A stretch of DNA of 64,000 bases, taken from a halophilic archaeon. GTDB lineage: Archaea; Halobacteriota; Halobacteria; Halobacteriales; Haladaptataceae. The notes beneath the pieces are model-generated. The model had not been told where the DNA came from, did not search any database, and saw only the letters and a program-made list of their open reading frames with translations. Location: the NCBI GenBank assembly GCA_003298465.1, contig QNGA01000002.1:496001-560000 (forward strand), in the 5' to 3' direction. This document shows, one piece after another, positions 1-8,625 of this stretch. The number at the start of each line of letters is the position of its first letter. Positions within the stretch are counted from its first letter, which is position 1. A program made the translations under genes and the position numbers.

Positions 1-1031
1 GCGTCAGCGACGAGCGACTCGCCGACCTGCTCGACGGCGCGAACGTCGTCCAGACGGGCGGTGGCGGCCAGTCCGCGCCCGTCCGCGTCGCGCCGGCGTC
101 CGAGGTCGAGGGTGCCGAGTCCGGGACCACCGACCGCCGTGACGCCGGCGAGGAGGTCCGCGGTCGCCCGCCCGACCCGGCCGACGTGGTCTCCCCCGAC
201 CCGGTCGACGCCGAGTACGGCGAGTTCGAGCGGCTGCGTCGGGTCGGCACCGACCCGCTCACCGTCGGACACAAGGCGCGCGTCCTCGCACCCGGCCCGC
301 GGGCGCACGTCGTGGTGACGCTCCGGACGCTGCAGGAGAGCGACCACGCCGCGGCGTTCGCCCGGGCGACGCGGCGGTGGGAACGCGTCGACGGGCACGA
401 CAACGTCGCGGGCGTCCTGGCCCGCGGCGACGGCCCGCGCCCGTGGGTCGCCACCGAGTTCTTCGACGCCGGGACGCTCGCGGACCACCTCGGAGACGGC
501 GTCGCGGCGTCGCTGTGGTACGCCCACCGAATCGTCGCCGCCGTGGCCCACGCCCACGCGCTCGGCGTCGTCCACGGCGGCCTGCGCCCCGGCGTCGTCG
601 GTTTCGTCGAGACGCTCGGGCGAACGTGGCCCGTGCCGAAGGTGACCGACTGGGAGTTCGGTCGCGTCCTCGCCGAGGCCGGGACGAAGCCCGTCTCGCC
701 CGCCTTCGCCGCGCCGGAACACGTCGCGCCCGAGACGTTCGGCCGGCCCGACCAGGCGACGGACGTGTACGGCCTCGGCGCGCTGCTGTACGCCCTGTTC
801 GCCGGCCGACCGCCGTTCACCGGCGACCCACACGTCGTCGTCCAGCAGGTCGAGTCGGCGGACCCGCCGGCCCCGACCGAGAGCGACGCCGACCTGCCCG
901 GGGCGGTCGACGACGTGGTCGCTCGCGCGCTCGCAAAGCGCAAGCCGGAGCGCTACGAGACCGTCGCGGACCTCCGGGTCGGCCTCGAACGCGTCCTCCA
1001 GGACCGCGCCCCCGAACTGCTGAACGCCTGA
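1..1031 (+). CDS. protein kinase-like protein, C-terminal part, probably a pseudokinase (5' truncated)
   Basis: The frame is open from the left edge, so the N-terminus lies outside the window. The last ~280 codons form a Ser/Thr kinase-like fold: a beta-strand VVVTLRTL where the VAIK lysine is expected (Arg instead), VVHGGLRPG where HRDLKPxN is expected, TDWEFG where DFG is expected, then an intact AAPEH (APE) and DVYGLGALLYALFAGRPPF (subdomain IX). The catalytic Asp of the HxD motif is Gly and the Asn is lost, while the metal-binding Asp (DWE) is kept. A Gly/Ser/Pro-rich linker precedes the domain. Known haloarchaeal kinase-like proteins often carry beta-propeller or PQQ segments N-terminally, but that part cannot be seen. 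Kinase fold likely; phosphotransfer activity doubtful. Confidence 0.8.
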   Translation, partial: VSDERLADLLDGANVVQTGGGGQSAPVRVAPASEVEGAESGTTDRRDAGEEVRGRPPDPADVVSPDPVDAEYGEFERLRRVGTDPLTVGHKARVLAPGPRAHVVVTLRTLQESDHAAAFARATRRWERVDGHDNVAGVLARGDGPRPWVATEFFDAGTLADHLGDGVAASLWYAHRIVAAVAHAHALGVVHGGLRPGVVGFVETLGRTWPVPKVTDWEFGRVLAEAGTKPVSPAFAAPEHVAPETFGRPDQATDVYGLGALLYALFAGRPPFTGDPHVVVQQVESADPPAPTESDADLPGAVDDVVARALAKRKPERYETVADLRVGLERVLQDRAPELLNA

Positions 1032-1191
1032 CCGGGCGGCCCGCCGACCGGCGTACTGTCAGGATGAGGGGAGATTCGAACCCGGCGTTCTCGAACACCT
1101 CCGTTTCCCGCGTGTTCCCCTCGAATTCAGGGGTGAACGGTAGTTGACGAATCACAAAATACTCAAACAGGAGACGCCCGACTAGGGGTGT
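1032..1191. promoter_or_regulatory. intergenic region with weak promoter before the ASST-like gene
   Basis: A 160-bp gap. The stretch cacaaaatactc at about 1152-1163 is the only AT-rich, TATA-like element; it lies about 35 bp before the ATG at 1192. A sequence at about 1071-1085 looks like a reversed tRNA T-loop but has no matching stem (see rejected items). Confidence 0.35.
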
Positions 1192-2595
1192 ATGGACATA
1201 GAGGAGAAACTCCCGTCACAGCCGTGGCTTGTGCGCGGGACCGTCCTGTTACTCGTCGTCGCTCTGCTCGCGCCCTCCGCCGTCTCCGCACTCACGTACG
1301 ACCAGGAGGAGTCGAACCTCGAGAAGGGCACCATGGAGAAAGCGGCGAACGGCACGACGGTAATCAGCGTGCAGGGGTACCACTTCAAGGGACAGGGGAA
1401 CAACAAGAAGCCCGCCCGACTCGTCGCCGTCGGTCCCCGCGGCGACGTCAAGTGGGTCCACAACGGCTCGAAGGAGGGAGCCACGTGGTTCTACGACGTG
1501 GACCCGATGGAGAACGGCAACCTGCTCGTCACCTCGACGCAGCGAGGGAAGACGCTGGTGTACGAGTTCGACCCGGAGACGAAGGAGAAAGTGTGGACGC
1601 AGGAGCTGGACATCGAAGACACCCACGACGTCGACCTCATCAACGGTAACCAGCTGCTCGTCGCGAACCTGAAGAACTACGACGAGCAGAGCAAGACGAA
1701 CAACGACAGCATCTTCGTCTACGACCTGGAGAAAGACGAGATCGTCTGGCGCTGGTACTTCCGGAGTCACTACGAACGGGACGCCGGCAAGGGCCAGGGC
1801 AAGTACACGAGCGACTGGACCCACGTCAACGACGTGGAGAAGATCGGGCCGGGCAAGTACATGGCCGACCCGCGTAACATGGACGAGGTCATCGTCGTCG
1901 ACCGCGAGAGCAAGGAGGTCACGATGAAACTCGGCGAGGACGGGAACTACGACGTGCTCCGCAAGCAGCACAACCCGGACTACCTCGAGAGCGAGGACGG
2001 CAACCCGACCGTGCTGGTCGCCGACTCGCACAACCAGCGCGTCGTCGAGTACGAGCGCGAGAACGGCAAGTGGAACCAGACCTGGAGCGTGGGGTCCCAC
2101 GAGACGCTCAACTGGCCGCGTGACGCCGACCGCCTGCCGAACGGCAACACCCTCATCGTCGACTCGCAGAACCACCGCGTCATCGAGGTGACGCCGAAAG
2201 GCGAGGTCGTCTGGGAGTTCTACTCGCCGTGGCTGCCGTACGACGTCGAGCGCGTGAAGTACGGCGACGAATCGAACGGCTCGACGATGTCGGACGTCGG
2301 CGTGACCGGCGAGTACGACGTGACCGGAAGCGCCAACCTCGAACCCGGCGGCGACCGCATCAAGATGTCCGTCTTCCTCTCGAACACGTTCGCGGGAACG
2401 CCGTTCCAGGAGGAGATGCAGCGATTCGGCGAGACGTGGGACCAGGCGACGCCGTTCATCCGTCCCATCTGGATGGACGAGTACGCGTTCATCGCCGCGC
2501 TGCTCGCCGGTCTCCTGCTCGTGGGCTGGGTATTCGGCGAGGGCGTCTACCACCGCCGGCGCATCTACCACGGCATCAGAAAGCGCCTGGCCTGA
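1192..2595 (+). CDS. arylsulfotransferase (ASST)-family beta-propeller protein, membrane anchored
   Basis: 467 residues. A hydrophobic segment at residues ~13-33 acts as signal or anchor, and a second one lies near the C-terminus (~residues 430-452, AFIAALLAGLLLVGWVFGE) followed by a basic tail. The body has repeated blades of the type 'V(E)Y...NGKWNQTWSVG', 'PNGNTLIVDSQNHRVIEV', 'KGEVVWEF', which are hallmarks of the arylsulfotransferase/ASST propeller family. Family members transfer sulfate between aryl groups, but many archaeal relatives have no tested activity. The domain should be extracellular. It stands alone between a kinase-like gene and an aldo/keto reductase, so context gives no substrate. 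Family assignment is firm, function is not. Confidence 0.75.
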   Translation: MDIEEKLPSQPWLVRGTVLLLVVALLAPSAVSALTYDQEESNLEKGTMEKAANGTTVISVQGYHFKGQGNNKKPARLVAVGPRGDVKWVHNGSKEGATWFYDVDPMENGNLLVTSTQRGKTLVYEFDPETKEKVWTQELDIEDTHDVDLINGNQLLVANLKNYDEQSKTNNDSIFVYDLEKDEIVWRWYFRSHYERDAGKGQGKYTSDWTHVNDVEKIGPGKYMADPRNMDEVIVVDRESKEVTMKLGEDGNYDVLRKQHNPDYLESEDGNPTVLVADSHNQRVVEYERENGKWNQTWSVGSHETLNWPRDADRLPNGNTLIVDSQNHRVIEVTPKGEVVWEFYSPWLPYDVERVKYGDESNGSTMSDVGVTGEYDVTGSANLEPGGDRIKMSVFLSNTFAGTPFQEEMQRFGETWDQATPFIRPIWMDEYAFIAALLAGLLLVGWVFGEGVYHRRRIYHGIRKRLA

Positions 2596-2741
2596 ACCGG
2601 TCACACTCGTTTTCCGCCGTCGACCGTCGCCGGAGCCCCTGCGGAGTCCGGGCGAGCGCGAACGACCGGGCGGTCCATCCAGAATCCAGGCGACAGCGCG
2701 GCGGCCACACGTTTCACAAGCGTCCTGGCACACACACGAGT

Positions 2742-3542
2742 ATGGACGAACTACCGCGGATCGGACTCGGCACCTACGACAACACCGACCCGGAGCAGTG
2801 CGCCGACGTCGTCGCCGCCGCGCTGGAGATGGGGTACCGCCACGTCGACACGGCCCAGGAGTACGACAACGAGGCGTACGTCGGCGAGGGCATCGCCCAG
2901 GCGGACGTCGACCGCGAGGACGTCTTCCTCGCGACGAAGGTGTGGGACGACAACCTCGCGCACGACGACGTGCTCGCCAGCACGGAGGAGAGCCTCGACA
3001 GACTCGGCGTCGACGGCCTGGACCTGCTGTACGTCCACTGGCCGCGGGACACCTACGACGCCGAGGACACCCTGCCGGCGTTCGACGAACTGTACGACGA
3101 GGGTACGATAGACCGCGTCGGCGTGAGCAACTTCACGCCGGACCAGCTCGACACGGCGCGCGAGACGCTCGACGCGCCCATCTTCGCCCACCAGGTCGAG
3201 ATGCATCCCCTGCTCCAGCAGGAGGAGCTACAGGAGTACGCCCGCGAACACGACCACTGGCTCGTCGCCTACTCGCCGGTCGCGCGCGGAAAGGTGACCG
3301 AGGTGGACGAGATTCGGGAAGTCGCGGAGAAACACGACGCCACGCCCTACCAGGTGTCGCTGGCGTGGCTCGCCGCGAAGGAGAACGTCGCCGCCATCCC
3401 GAAGACGTCGAGCGAGGAGCACCTGCAGGACAACTTCGAAGCGCGGGAGATAGACCTGGACGACGAGGACGTTGCGGCGATAGACGGCATCGAGCGCGAG
3501 GAGCGCATCGTCGACCCCGACGACGCGCCGTGGAATCGGTAG
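2742..3542 (+). CDS. aldo/keto reductase
   Basis: 266 residues, normal for a short prokaryotic AKR. The start MDELPRIGLGTYDN was chosen because the barrel begins there; the reading frame upstream is open but not protein-like. The catalytic tetrad is visible: Asp36 and Tyr41 (HVDTAQEYDNE), Lys66 (LATKVWDD) and His99 (YVHWPRD). The NADPH-binding end is IPKTSSEEHLQDN. It would reduce aldehydes or ketones with NAD(P)H in the cytoplasm; the substrate cannot be inferred. No operon partner: the gene upstream ends 146 bp away and the next gene is convergent. Confidence 0.9.
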   Translation: MDELPRIGLGTYDNTDPEQCADVVAAALEMGYRHVDTAQEYDNEAYVGEGIAQADVDREDVFLATKVWDDNLAHDDVLASTEESLDRLGVDGLDLLYVHWPRDTYDAEDTLPAFDELYDEGTIDRVGVSNFTPDQLDTARETLDAPIFAHQVEMHPLLQQEELQEYAREHDHWLVAYSPVARGKVTEVDEIREVAEKHDATPYQVSLAWLAAKENVAAIPKTSSEEHLQDNFEAREIDLDDEDVAAIDGIEREERIVDPDDAPWNR

Positions 3543-3546
3543 CCGG

Positions 3547-5967
3547 TTAGCCGTCCGCGGACGGTCCGGCGTCCCCGTTCGTCGCCCGGATCTCGAACCG
3601 GGCGCCGCCGTCGACGCCCTCGGTCACCGACGCGGTCCAGCCGTGGGCGTCGGCGATCTGGTCGACGATGGCGAGGCCGAACCCCGTTCCGCCGTCGCGA
3701 GTCGAGTAGTCGGAGTCGAACACCACCGTCCGCTCGGACTCGGGAACGCCGGGTCCGTCGTCCTCGACGTAGACGCCGTCGACGAACCCGTCGGCGGGAC
3801 CGTCCCGTAGCGCCCCGACGCGGACGGTGACGTCCCTGCCCGCGTGCTCGACGGCGTTGCGGAACAGGTTCTCGAACAGCTGCTGGAGCCGTCCGCCGTC
3901 GGCCTCGATGCGACCGTCGGGGACGCCCGCCAGCGTCGCGTCGGCGGTGTCGACGTTCGCCCACGCGCCGCGGACGACGGTCGCGAGGGCGACCGGTTCG
4001 GGGTCGTCTACCAGTTCGCCCTCCCGCGCGAGCGTCAGCACGTCGTCGATGATGGCCTCCATTCGGTCGAGCGCGTCGAGGGTCTTCGTCAACCGCCCGT
4101 CGTCGTACGTCTCCGCGAGCAGGTCGACGTACCCGTGTGCGACGTTCAGCGGGTTCCGGAGGTCGTGGGAGACGATACCGGCGAAGTCCTCCAGCTGGTC
4201 TTTCTGGCGGCGAAGCCGTTCTTCGCGCTCCCGGAGCAGGCGCTCGCGCTCGACGCGGTTGAGCGCCTCGGCCGCGTGGGTGACCAGCAGTTCGGCGAGT
4301 TCGAGGTCCGTCTCGTCGAAGAAGCCGACCTCTTCGGCGACCGCCTGGAAGACCCCCCAGTCGCCGACGGGCACGCTGATGCCGGACCGGTAGTCGCCCT
4401 GGGGGTCCGCCGCGTCGACGTCCCGCAGGTCGTCCGCGAGGTTGGCCTCGCCGGTCCGGTACGTCCGCCCGACGACTCCCTCGTCGACCGACATCGTCGG
4501 CGTCTCGTCCGGGACGATACCCGTCGACATGCTCTTCGTCTTCAGCAGTCCGTCCTCCTCGGCGTCGACGACGCAGATGTCGAATTCGAGGATTCGCTCG
4601 GCCGCGTCGACCGTGAGGTCGTAGACGGCCTGCTCGGTCTCGCAGACCTCCATCTGGGTCGCTATCTCGTGCAGTTCCTCTATCTTGCGCTTGTTCTCGT
4701 GGAGTTCGGCGCCGAGTCGCCGGTACTCCGCCTCGCGTTCGGCGCGGTCGAGCGCCGTCTCTGTATTCGTCCCGAGCAACTCCAGGAACTCGACGTCGAC
4801 GTCGTCGAAGTCCCGGATCTCCGTCGTTCCCGTGGTCAGCACGCCCTGGTCGCCAAGCGGCACGATGATTTCGCTCCGCACCGGCGTGTCGGGGTCGTGG
4901 ACGTTCTCCTCGGTCCGCACGTCCTCGTAGACGGCCGTCTCGCCGCGCTGGAACGTCCGCCACGCGAGGCTGTCGCCGGGTTCGAACGTGGGTTGCCCGT
5001 CGAACGTCTCGTGCGACATCGCCGTCTGGGCCGCCGGTCGAAGCGTCTCGTCCTCGTCGGCCAGCCAGCAGCCGGTCAGCGGGAATCCGAGTTCGGATCG
5101 CGCGGTCTCGACCGCTATCTCGCAGACCCGCTCTTTGGTCTCGGCGTGCATCATCTCGCGGGTCGCGGTGTGCAGCGCCTCGAACGTCCGTTCGTTCTTC
5201 CGCCGGTCGGTGACGTCCCGGACGAACCCCAGCGTCGCGTATCTCCCCTCGTACGTTATCGGCCTGACGCTCAACTCGCACTGGCGAACGACGCCCGACT
5301 TCGTCCGGACTCGCACCTCGTACGTCTCGGGGGCGTCCCCGTCCCGCTCGCGTCGAGCGGCGATCCTCTCGACCCGTTCGTGGTCGTCCGGATGGACCAC
5401 GTCACGGAAGTCCATTCCTTCCAGTTCGTCCCTGTCGTACCCGGTGAGCCGACAGGCCCGACCGTTGACGAACTCGAGCACCCCGTCCCGGAAGATGTAT
5501 ATCGCGTCGCGGCTCTGCTCGACGACGGTCCTGTAGCGGTGTTCGCTCTCGCGCCGCGCCCGTTCGGTTCCGCTGCTCTCGACGGCCTCGCGGACGCGGT
5601 CGGCCAGCACCGCGAACCGGTCCGGCGCGTCCCCCTTCCGGAGGTAGTCCGTGACGCCCGCGGAGATGGCTGCGCTGGCGACCTCCTCGCTCCCTCGCCC
5701 CGTGAAGAGGACGAACGGCAGGTTCGGGTAGTCCTCCCGGACCGCTTCGAGGAACGAGAGTCCGTCGTCGTCCGCCAGGTCGTAGTCGCTGACGACGCAG
5801 TCGAACGTCTCCGCTGCGAGGCGGTCCAACCCGTCGGCTACGCTCGTCTCGGTGACCGCCGACAGCCGGTCGTCCCGGCGTTCGAGGGAGTCGGCAGTCA
5901 GGTCGCCGAAGTCGGGGTCGTCGTCGACGTAGAGGACTCGCAGGTGGTCCCGCACTGCGTCGGCCAT
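3547..5967 (-). CDS. hybrid sensor histidine kinase (REC-PAS-GAF-GAF-HisKA-HATPase)
   Basis: 806 residues from ATG 5967. An upstream in-frame GTG at 5991 exists, but a TATA-like ttttatg on the minus strand (about 5992-6000) sits ~28 bp before 5967, which suits a leaderless transcript. Domain order: N-terminal receiver (~1-120, phosphoacceptor Asp61 in VVSDYDL), PAS (~130-250), two GAF domains (~260-415 and ~435-575), dimerisation domain with phospho-His601 (IVSHDLRNPL), and an ATPase domain with N box (LFENLFRNAVEHA), G1 (EDDGPGVP) and G2 (GGTGFGLAIVDQI). No membrane segment, so it senses a cytoplasmic signal. No partner response regulator adjoins it. Confidence 0.92.
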   Translation of the reverse strand: MADAVRDHLRVLYVDDDPDFGDLTADSLERRDDRLSAVTETSVADGLDRLAAETFDCVVSDYDLADDDGLSFLEAVREDYPNLPFVLFTGRGSEEVASAAISAGVTDYLRKGDAPDRFAVLADRVREAVESSGTERARRESEHRYRTVVEQSRDAIYIFRDGVLEFVNGRACRLTGYDRDELEGMDFRDVVHPDDHERVERIAARRERDGDAPETYEVRVRTKSGVVRQCELSVRPITYEGRYATLGFVRDVTDRRKNERTFEALHTATREMMHAETKERVCEIAVETARSELGFPLTGCWLADEDETLRPAAQTAMSHETFDGQPTFEPGDSLAWRTFQRGETAVYEDVRTEENVHDPDTPVRSEIIVPLGDQGVLTTGTTEIRDFDDVDVEFLELLGTNTETALDRAEREAEYRRLGAELHENKRKIEELHEIATQMEVCETEQAVYDLTVDAAERILEFDICVVDAEEDGLLKTKSMSTGIVPDETPTMSVDEGVVGRTYRTGEANLADDLRDVDAADPQGDYRSGISVPVGDWGVFQAVAEEVGFFDETDLELAELLVTHAAEALNRVERERLLREREERLRRQKDQLEDFAGIVSHDLRNPLNVAHGYVDLLAETYDDGRLTKTLDALDRMEAIIDDVLTLAREGELVDDPEPVALATVVRGAWANVDTADATLAGVPDGRIEADGGRLQQLFENLFRNAVEHAGRDVTVRVGALRDGPADGFVDGVYVEDDGPGVPESERTVVFDSDYSTRDGGTGFGLAIVDQIADAHGWTASVTEGVDGGARFEIRATNGDAGPSADG

Positions 5968-5989
5968 ACTGGCGAATTGGGAACTCACC

Positions 5990-6000
5990 ACATAAAACTT
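5990..6000 (-). promoter_or_regulatory. TATA-like box of the hybrid kinase gene
   Basis: On the minus strand this reads aagttttatgt, centred ~28 bp upstream of ATG 5967. It favours that start over the GTG at 5991 and implies a leaderless mRNA. Confidence 0.5.
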
Positions 6001-6080
6001 CCACTTCGATGATACGTGGACGGGCGAAGACGTCGGACCGGGGAACGCGTCCGCGGGCGTCCGGCCGGGTTCCGACGGAC

Positions 6081-7727
6081 CTACCGGTCGACCGAACCCA
6101 GCACGATGTCGAGGCTACCGAGCGAGGCGATGAGGTCCGGCACGTACTCGCCGTTGGCCATCTCCGGCAGCGACGAGAGGTTGTGGAAACACGGACTCCG
6201 GATCTTGAATCGCGCCGGCTTGCTGGTGTTGTCCGAGCGGATGTAAACGCCGAGTTCGCCCTTCGCGGCCTCGACCGCCCGGTAGGTTTCGGCGTCGGCG
6301 GGCGGTTTGAGCGTGCGCGGCACGTTCGACTGGAGGGTGCGCTCCTCCTCGGGCCAGTCTTCGAGCAGGTCGACGCACTGTCCGACGATTTTCGCGGACT
6401 CCTCGACCTCGCGCAGGCGCACCAGGACGCGCGAGAAGTTGTCGCAGCCGTCCTCGGTGACGACGTTCCAGTCGAGTTCGTCGTAGAGGCCGTAGGGGTC
6501 GTCCCGGCGCACGTCGTAGTCGATGCCCGACCCCCGGGCGACGGGACCGGTCACGCCGTACTGCTTGGCGACGTCGGGCTCCAAAATGCCGGTGTCGACG
6601 CACCTGAGCTGGAATATCTCGTTGCCGGTGATGAGGTCGTGGTACTCCTCCAGCGCCCCCGGCAGGTCGTCGAGGAAGTCCCGGACCTTCCCGAAGAACT
6701 CGTCGCGCGGTTCGGGAACGTCCCAGATCACGCCGCCGAGGCGGAAGTAGTTGAACATCATCCGCTGGCCGGTGAGGTCCTCGAGGATGTTCTGGGCCTT
6801 CTCGCGGTCCCGCATCGCGTACATGAAGATGGCCGTGAAGTCGCCGTACACGTCGAGTGCGAAGGTCCCGACGGCGAGGAAGTGACCGGTCATCCGCGAG
6901 AGTTCGACGCCGAGCGTCCGCAGTACCTTGGCGTACTCCGGTACGTCGATGTCCGCGAGGTCCTCCGCGGCGCGGGCGTACGCCCACTCGTTGGTCATGT
7001 TCGCGCTGTAGTCCCAGCGGTCCGGGTACGGCATGATCTCGTGGCGGTAGTTGCCCGTCTGGGCCATCTGCTCCTCGCAGCGGTGGAGGTAACCGACGTC
7101 CGGTTCCACGTCGGCGACCTGCTCGCCGTCGAGGACCGTCTTGAGGTGGAGCACCCCGTGGGTCGCGGGGTGGTGCGGACCGATGTTGAGCAGCATCGTG
7201 TCCGAATCCTCGTCGCGGTGGTCGGCCTGGAGCGGGTTGCGATGTCGTTCCATCGACACGATCTGTGGCCGGTCCTGGTCGTAGTCGAGGCCGAGCGGGT
7301 GGCCCTGCCACGTCTGGGGCAGGAGGATGCGCCGCAGGTCCGGGTGGCCCTCGTACTCGACGCCGACGAGGTCGTACGCCTCCCGTTCGTGCCACTCGGC
7401 CGTGCGGAACACGGGCTCTGCCGTCTGGCTGACCGGGTCCTCCGTCGACGTCGGGACGACGACGCCCACCTCCTGCGTGCGGTCGTCGTACTTCGTGAGG
7501 TGGTAGATGCTCTCGTAGCGGTCCTCGTACTGCTGGGCGGTGAGACAGGAGAGGTGGTCGAACCCTGCCTCGTCGCGCAGCGTGAACAGTACGTCCTGCA
7601 CCTCGTCGGGGCGGACGACGAACGCCTCCGCGTTTCCGTGCGTCTCCCGGCCGATGACGCGGTCGCCGAGCAACTCGGCGAGACCGTCGTAGTCGACCTC
7701 CGGACGCTGGATTTCCTGCTTGCTCAC
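6081..7727 (-). CDS. nuoCD: NADH dehydrogenase-like complex subunit CD (fused NuoC-NuoD)
   Basis: 548 residues starting with GTG at 7727, which overlaps the TGA of nuoB (GTGA), so the two are translationally coupled. The N-terminal ~150 residues are the 30-kDa NuoC domain (YESIYHLTKYDDR, REAYDLVGVEYEGHPDLRRIL). The rest is the 49-kDa NuoD domain (LLNIGPHHPATHGVLHLK, GYLHRCEEQMAQTGNY, ARGSGIDYDVRRDDPYG). The two make the hydrophilic arm near the quinone site of respiratory complex I. Halobacterial complexes lack the NADH-binding module, and the natural donor is unsettled. The usual downstream nuoH is absent; a sensor kinase gene follows instead. Confidence 0.93.
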   Translation of the reverse strand: MSKQEIQRPEVDYDGLAELLGDRVIGRETHGNAEAFVVRPDEVQDVLFTLRDEAGFDHLSCLTAQQYEDRYESIYHLTKYDDRTQEVGVVVPTSTEDPVSQTAEPVFRTAEWHEREAYDLVGVEYEGHPDLRRILLPQTWQGHPLGLDYDQDRPQIVSMERHRNPLQADHRDEDSDTMLLNIGPHHPATHGVLHLKTVLDGEQVADVEPDVGYLHRCEEQMAQTGNYRHEIMPYPDRWDYSANMTNEWAYARAAEDLADIDVPEYAKVLRTLGVELSRMTGHFLAVGTFALDVYGDFTAIFMYAMRDREKAQNILEDLTGQRMMFNYFRLGGVIWDVPEPRDEFFGKVRDFLDDLPGALEEYHDLITGNEIFQLRCVDTGILEPDVAKQYGVTGPVARGSGIDYDVRRDDPYGLYDELDWNVVTEDGCDNFSRVLVRLREVEESAKIVGQCVDLLEDWPEEERTLQSNVPRTLKPPADAETYRAVEAAKGELGVYIRSDNTSKPARFKIRSPCFHNLSSLPEMANGEYVPDLIASLGSLDIVLGSVDR

Positions 7728-8455
7728 GGCGAATCGACCCAGTTGTAGCGCATGACGAGCGTCTCCTCGTCGATTCGGTCGGCGAGCGTCTCGACCAGTT
7801 CGTCGCGTTCGAGGTCGCCGAACTGCTCCAGTTCGTACGGCTTGACCGTCACGGGGCTCGCCTCGCCGTTGGCGACGCGCTCCTGGAGCTTGGCGACGCC
7901 GTAGATGAGCGCCTCGGGGCGAGGCGGACAGCCCGGCACGTGGATGTCACAGGGGATGACCTCCTCCGCGCCCTTGATGACGTTGTAGCCGCCCTGGAAC
8001 GGACCGCCGGAGCACGTACACGAGCCCATGCTGACGACGAACTTCGGCTCGGGCATCTGGTCGTAGACGCGGTGCATCCGCGGCGCGAACTTCGAGACGA
8101 TGGTCCCCGGAACGATGATGACGTCGGCCTGGCGCGGCGACGCCCGCGGCACGCCGGCGCCGAAGCGGTCGAGGTCGTGTTTGACCGCGTAGGTGTGCAT
8201 CATCTCGAGGCTGCAGCAGGCGATGCCGAACTGCAGCATGAACATCGACGACCCCCGGACCCAGTTCATGAACTTGTCGAACTTCGTGAGGATGAACGGC
8301 GACGAGCCGAACGCCTCCCGAAGCTTCGAGTTGAACCGGTCGCGGCTCTCGGCTTTGCCCTCCTCGCGACTCGTCGGTTCCCGGAACTCCTCACCGCCGT
8401 GCGAGTCGACGGACGGTCCTCCCTCTGACGTGTAGTCTGCCTTGCGTTCACTCAT
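7724..8455 (-). CDS. nuoB: NADH dehydrogenase-like complex subunit B
   Basis: 243 residues from ATG 8455 (MSERKADYTSEGG). The frame extends further upstream but that part is Arg/Pro-rich and not NuoB-like. The four N2-cluster cysteines are present: the Cys pair in GIACCSLEMM, then GSCTCSGG and PGCPPRPEA. The N-terminal ~45 residues are a charged extension. This subunit carries the terminal [4Fe-4S] cluster next to the quinone pocket. It is followed by nuoCD with a 4-bp overlap. No nuoA lies upstream: a divergent gene starts 170 bp away. Confidence 0.94.
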   Translation of the reverse strand: MSERKADYTSEGGPSVDSHGGEEFREPTSREEGKAESRDRFNSKLREAFGSSPFILTKFDKFMNWVRGSSMFMLQFGIACCSLEMMHTYAVKHDLDRFGAGVPRASPRQADVIIVPGTIVSKFAPRMHRVYDQMPEPKFVVSMGSCTCSGGPFQGGYNVIKGAEEVIPCDIHVPGCPPRPEALIYGVAKLQERVANGEASPVTVKPYELEQFGDLERDELVETLADRIDEETLVMRYNWVDSP

Positions 8456-8625
8456 CCCACAACCCCCGGCCCTCGGTACGGGCCTTTCCTGTGGTTGGGC
8501 CGGTACCAGCATGAATGTTCGGGATGGATTCCGTGGCGGAGCCGGTGACGACTGCCCGGCCGCCCGGCCGTGCGACGTGCGCCGGCGTCCGGACGTTGAA
8601 ATAGGAAGGCGAGGAACCGTCCGGT

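Noticed and set aside
1065..1095. Sequence like a reversed tRNA T-loop (gattcgaaccc)
   Set aside because: On the minus strand the stem bases around ttcgaat do not pair (ccggg against ctccc), and no anticodon or D arm can be folded upstream; at most a chance or decayed fragment.
1249..2733. Long antisense frame over the ASST-like gene
   Set aside because: Valine/leucine/aspartate-rich shadow translation without domains; the sense frame has clear propeller repeats and signal peptide.
3844..6012. Long open frame antisense to the hybrid kinase (over 700 codons)
   Set aside because: The protein lacks any family pattern and mirrors codon bias of the real minus-strand gene, which has complete catalytic motifs.
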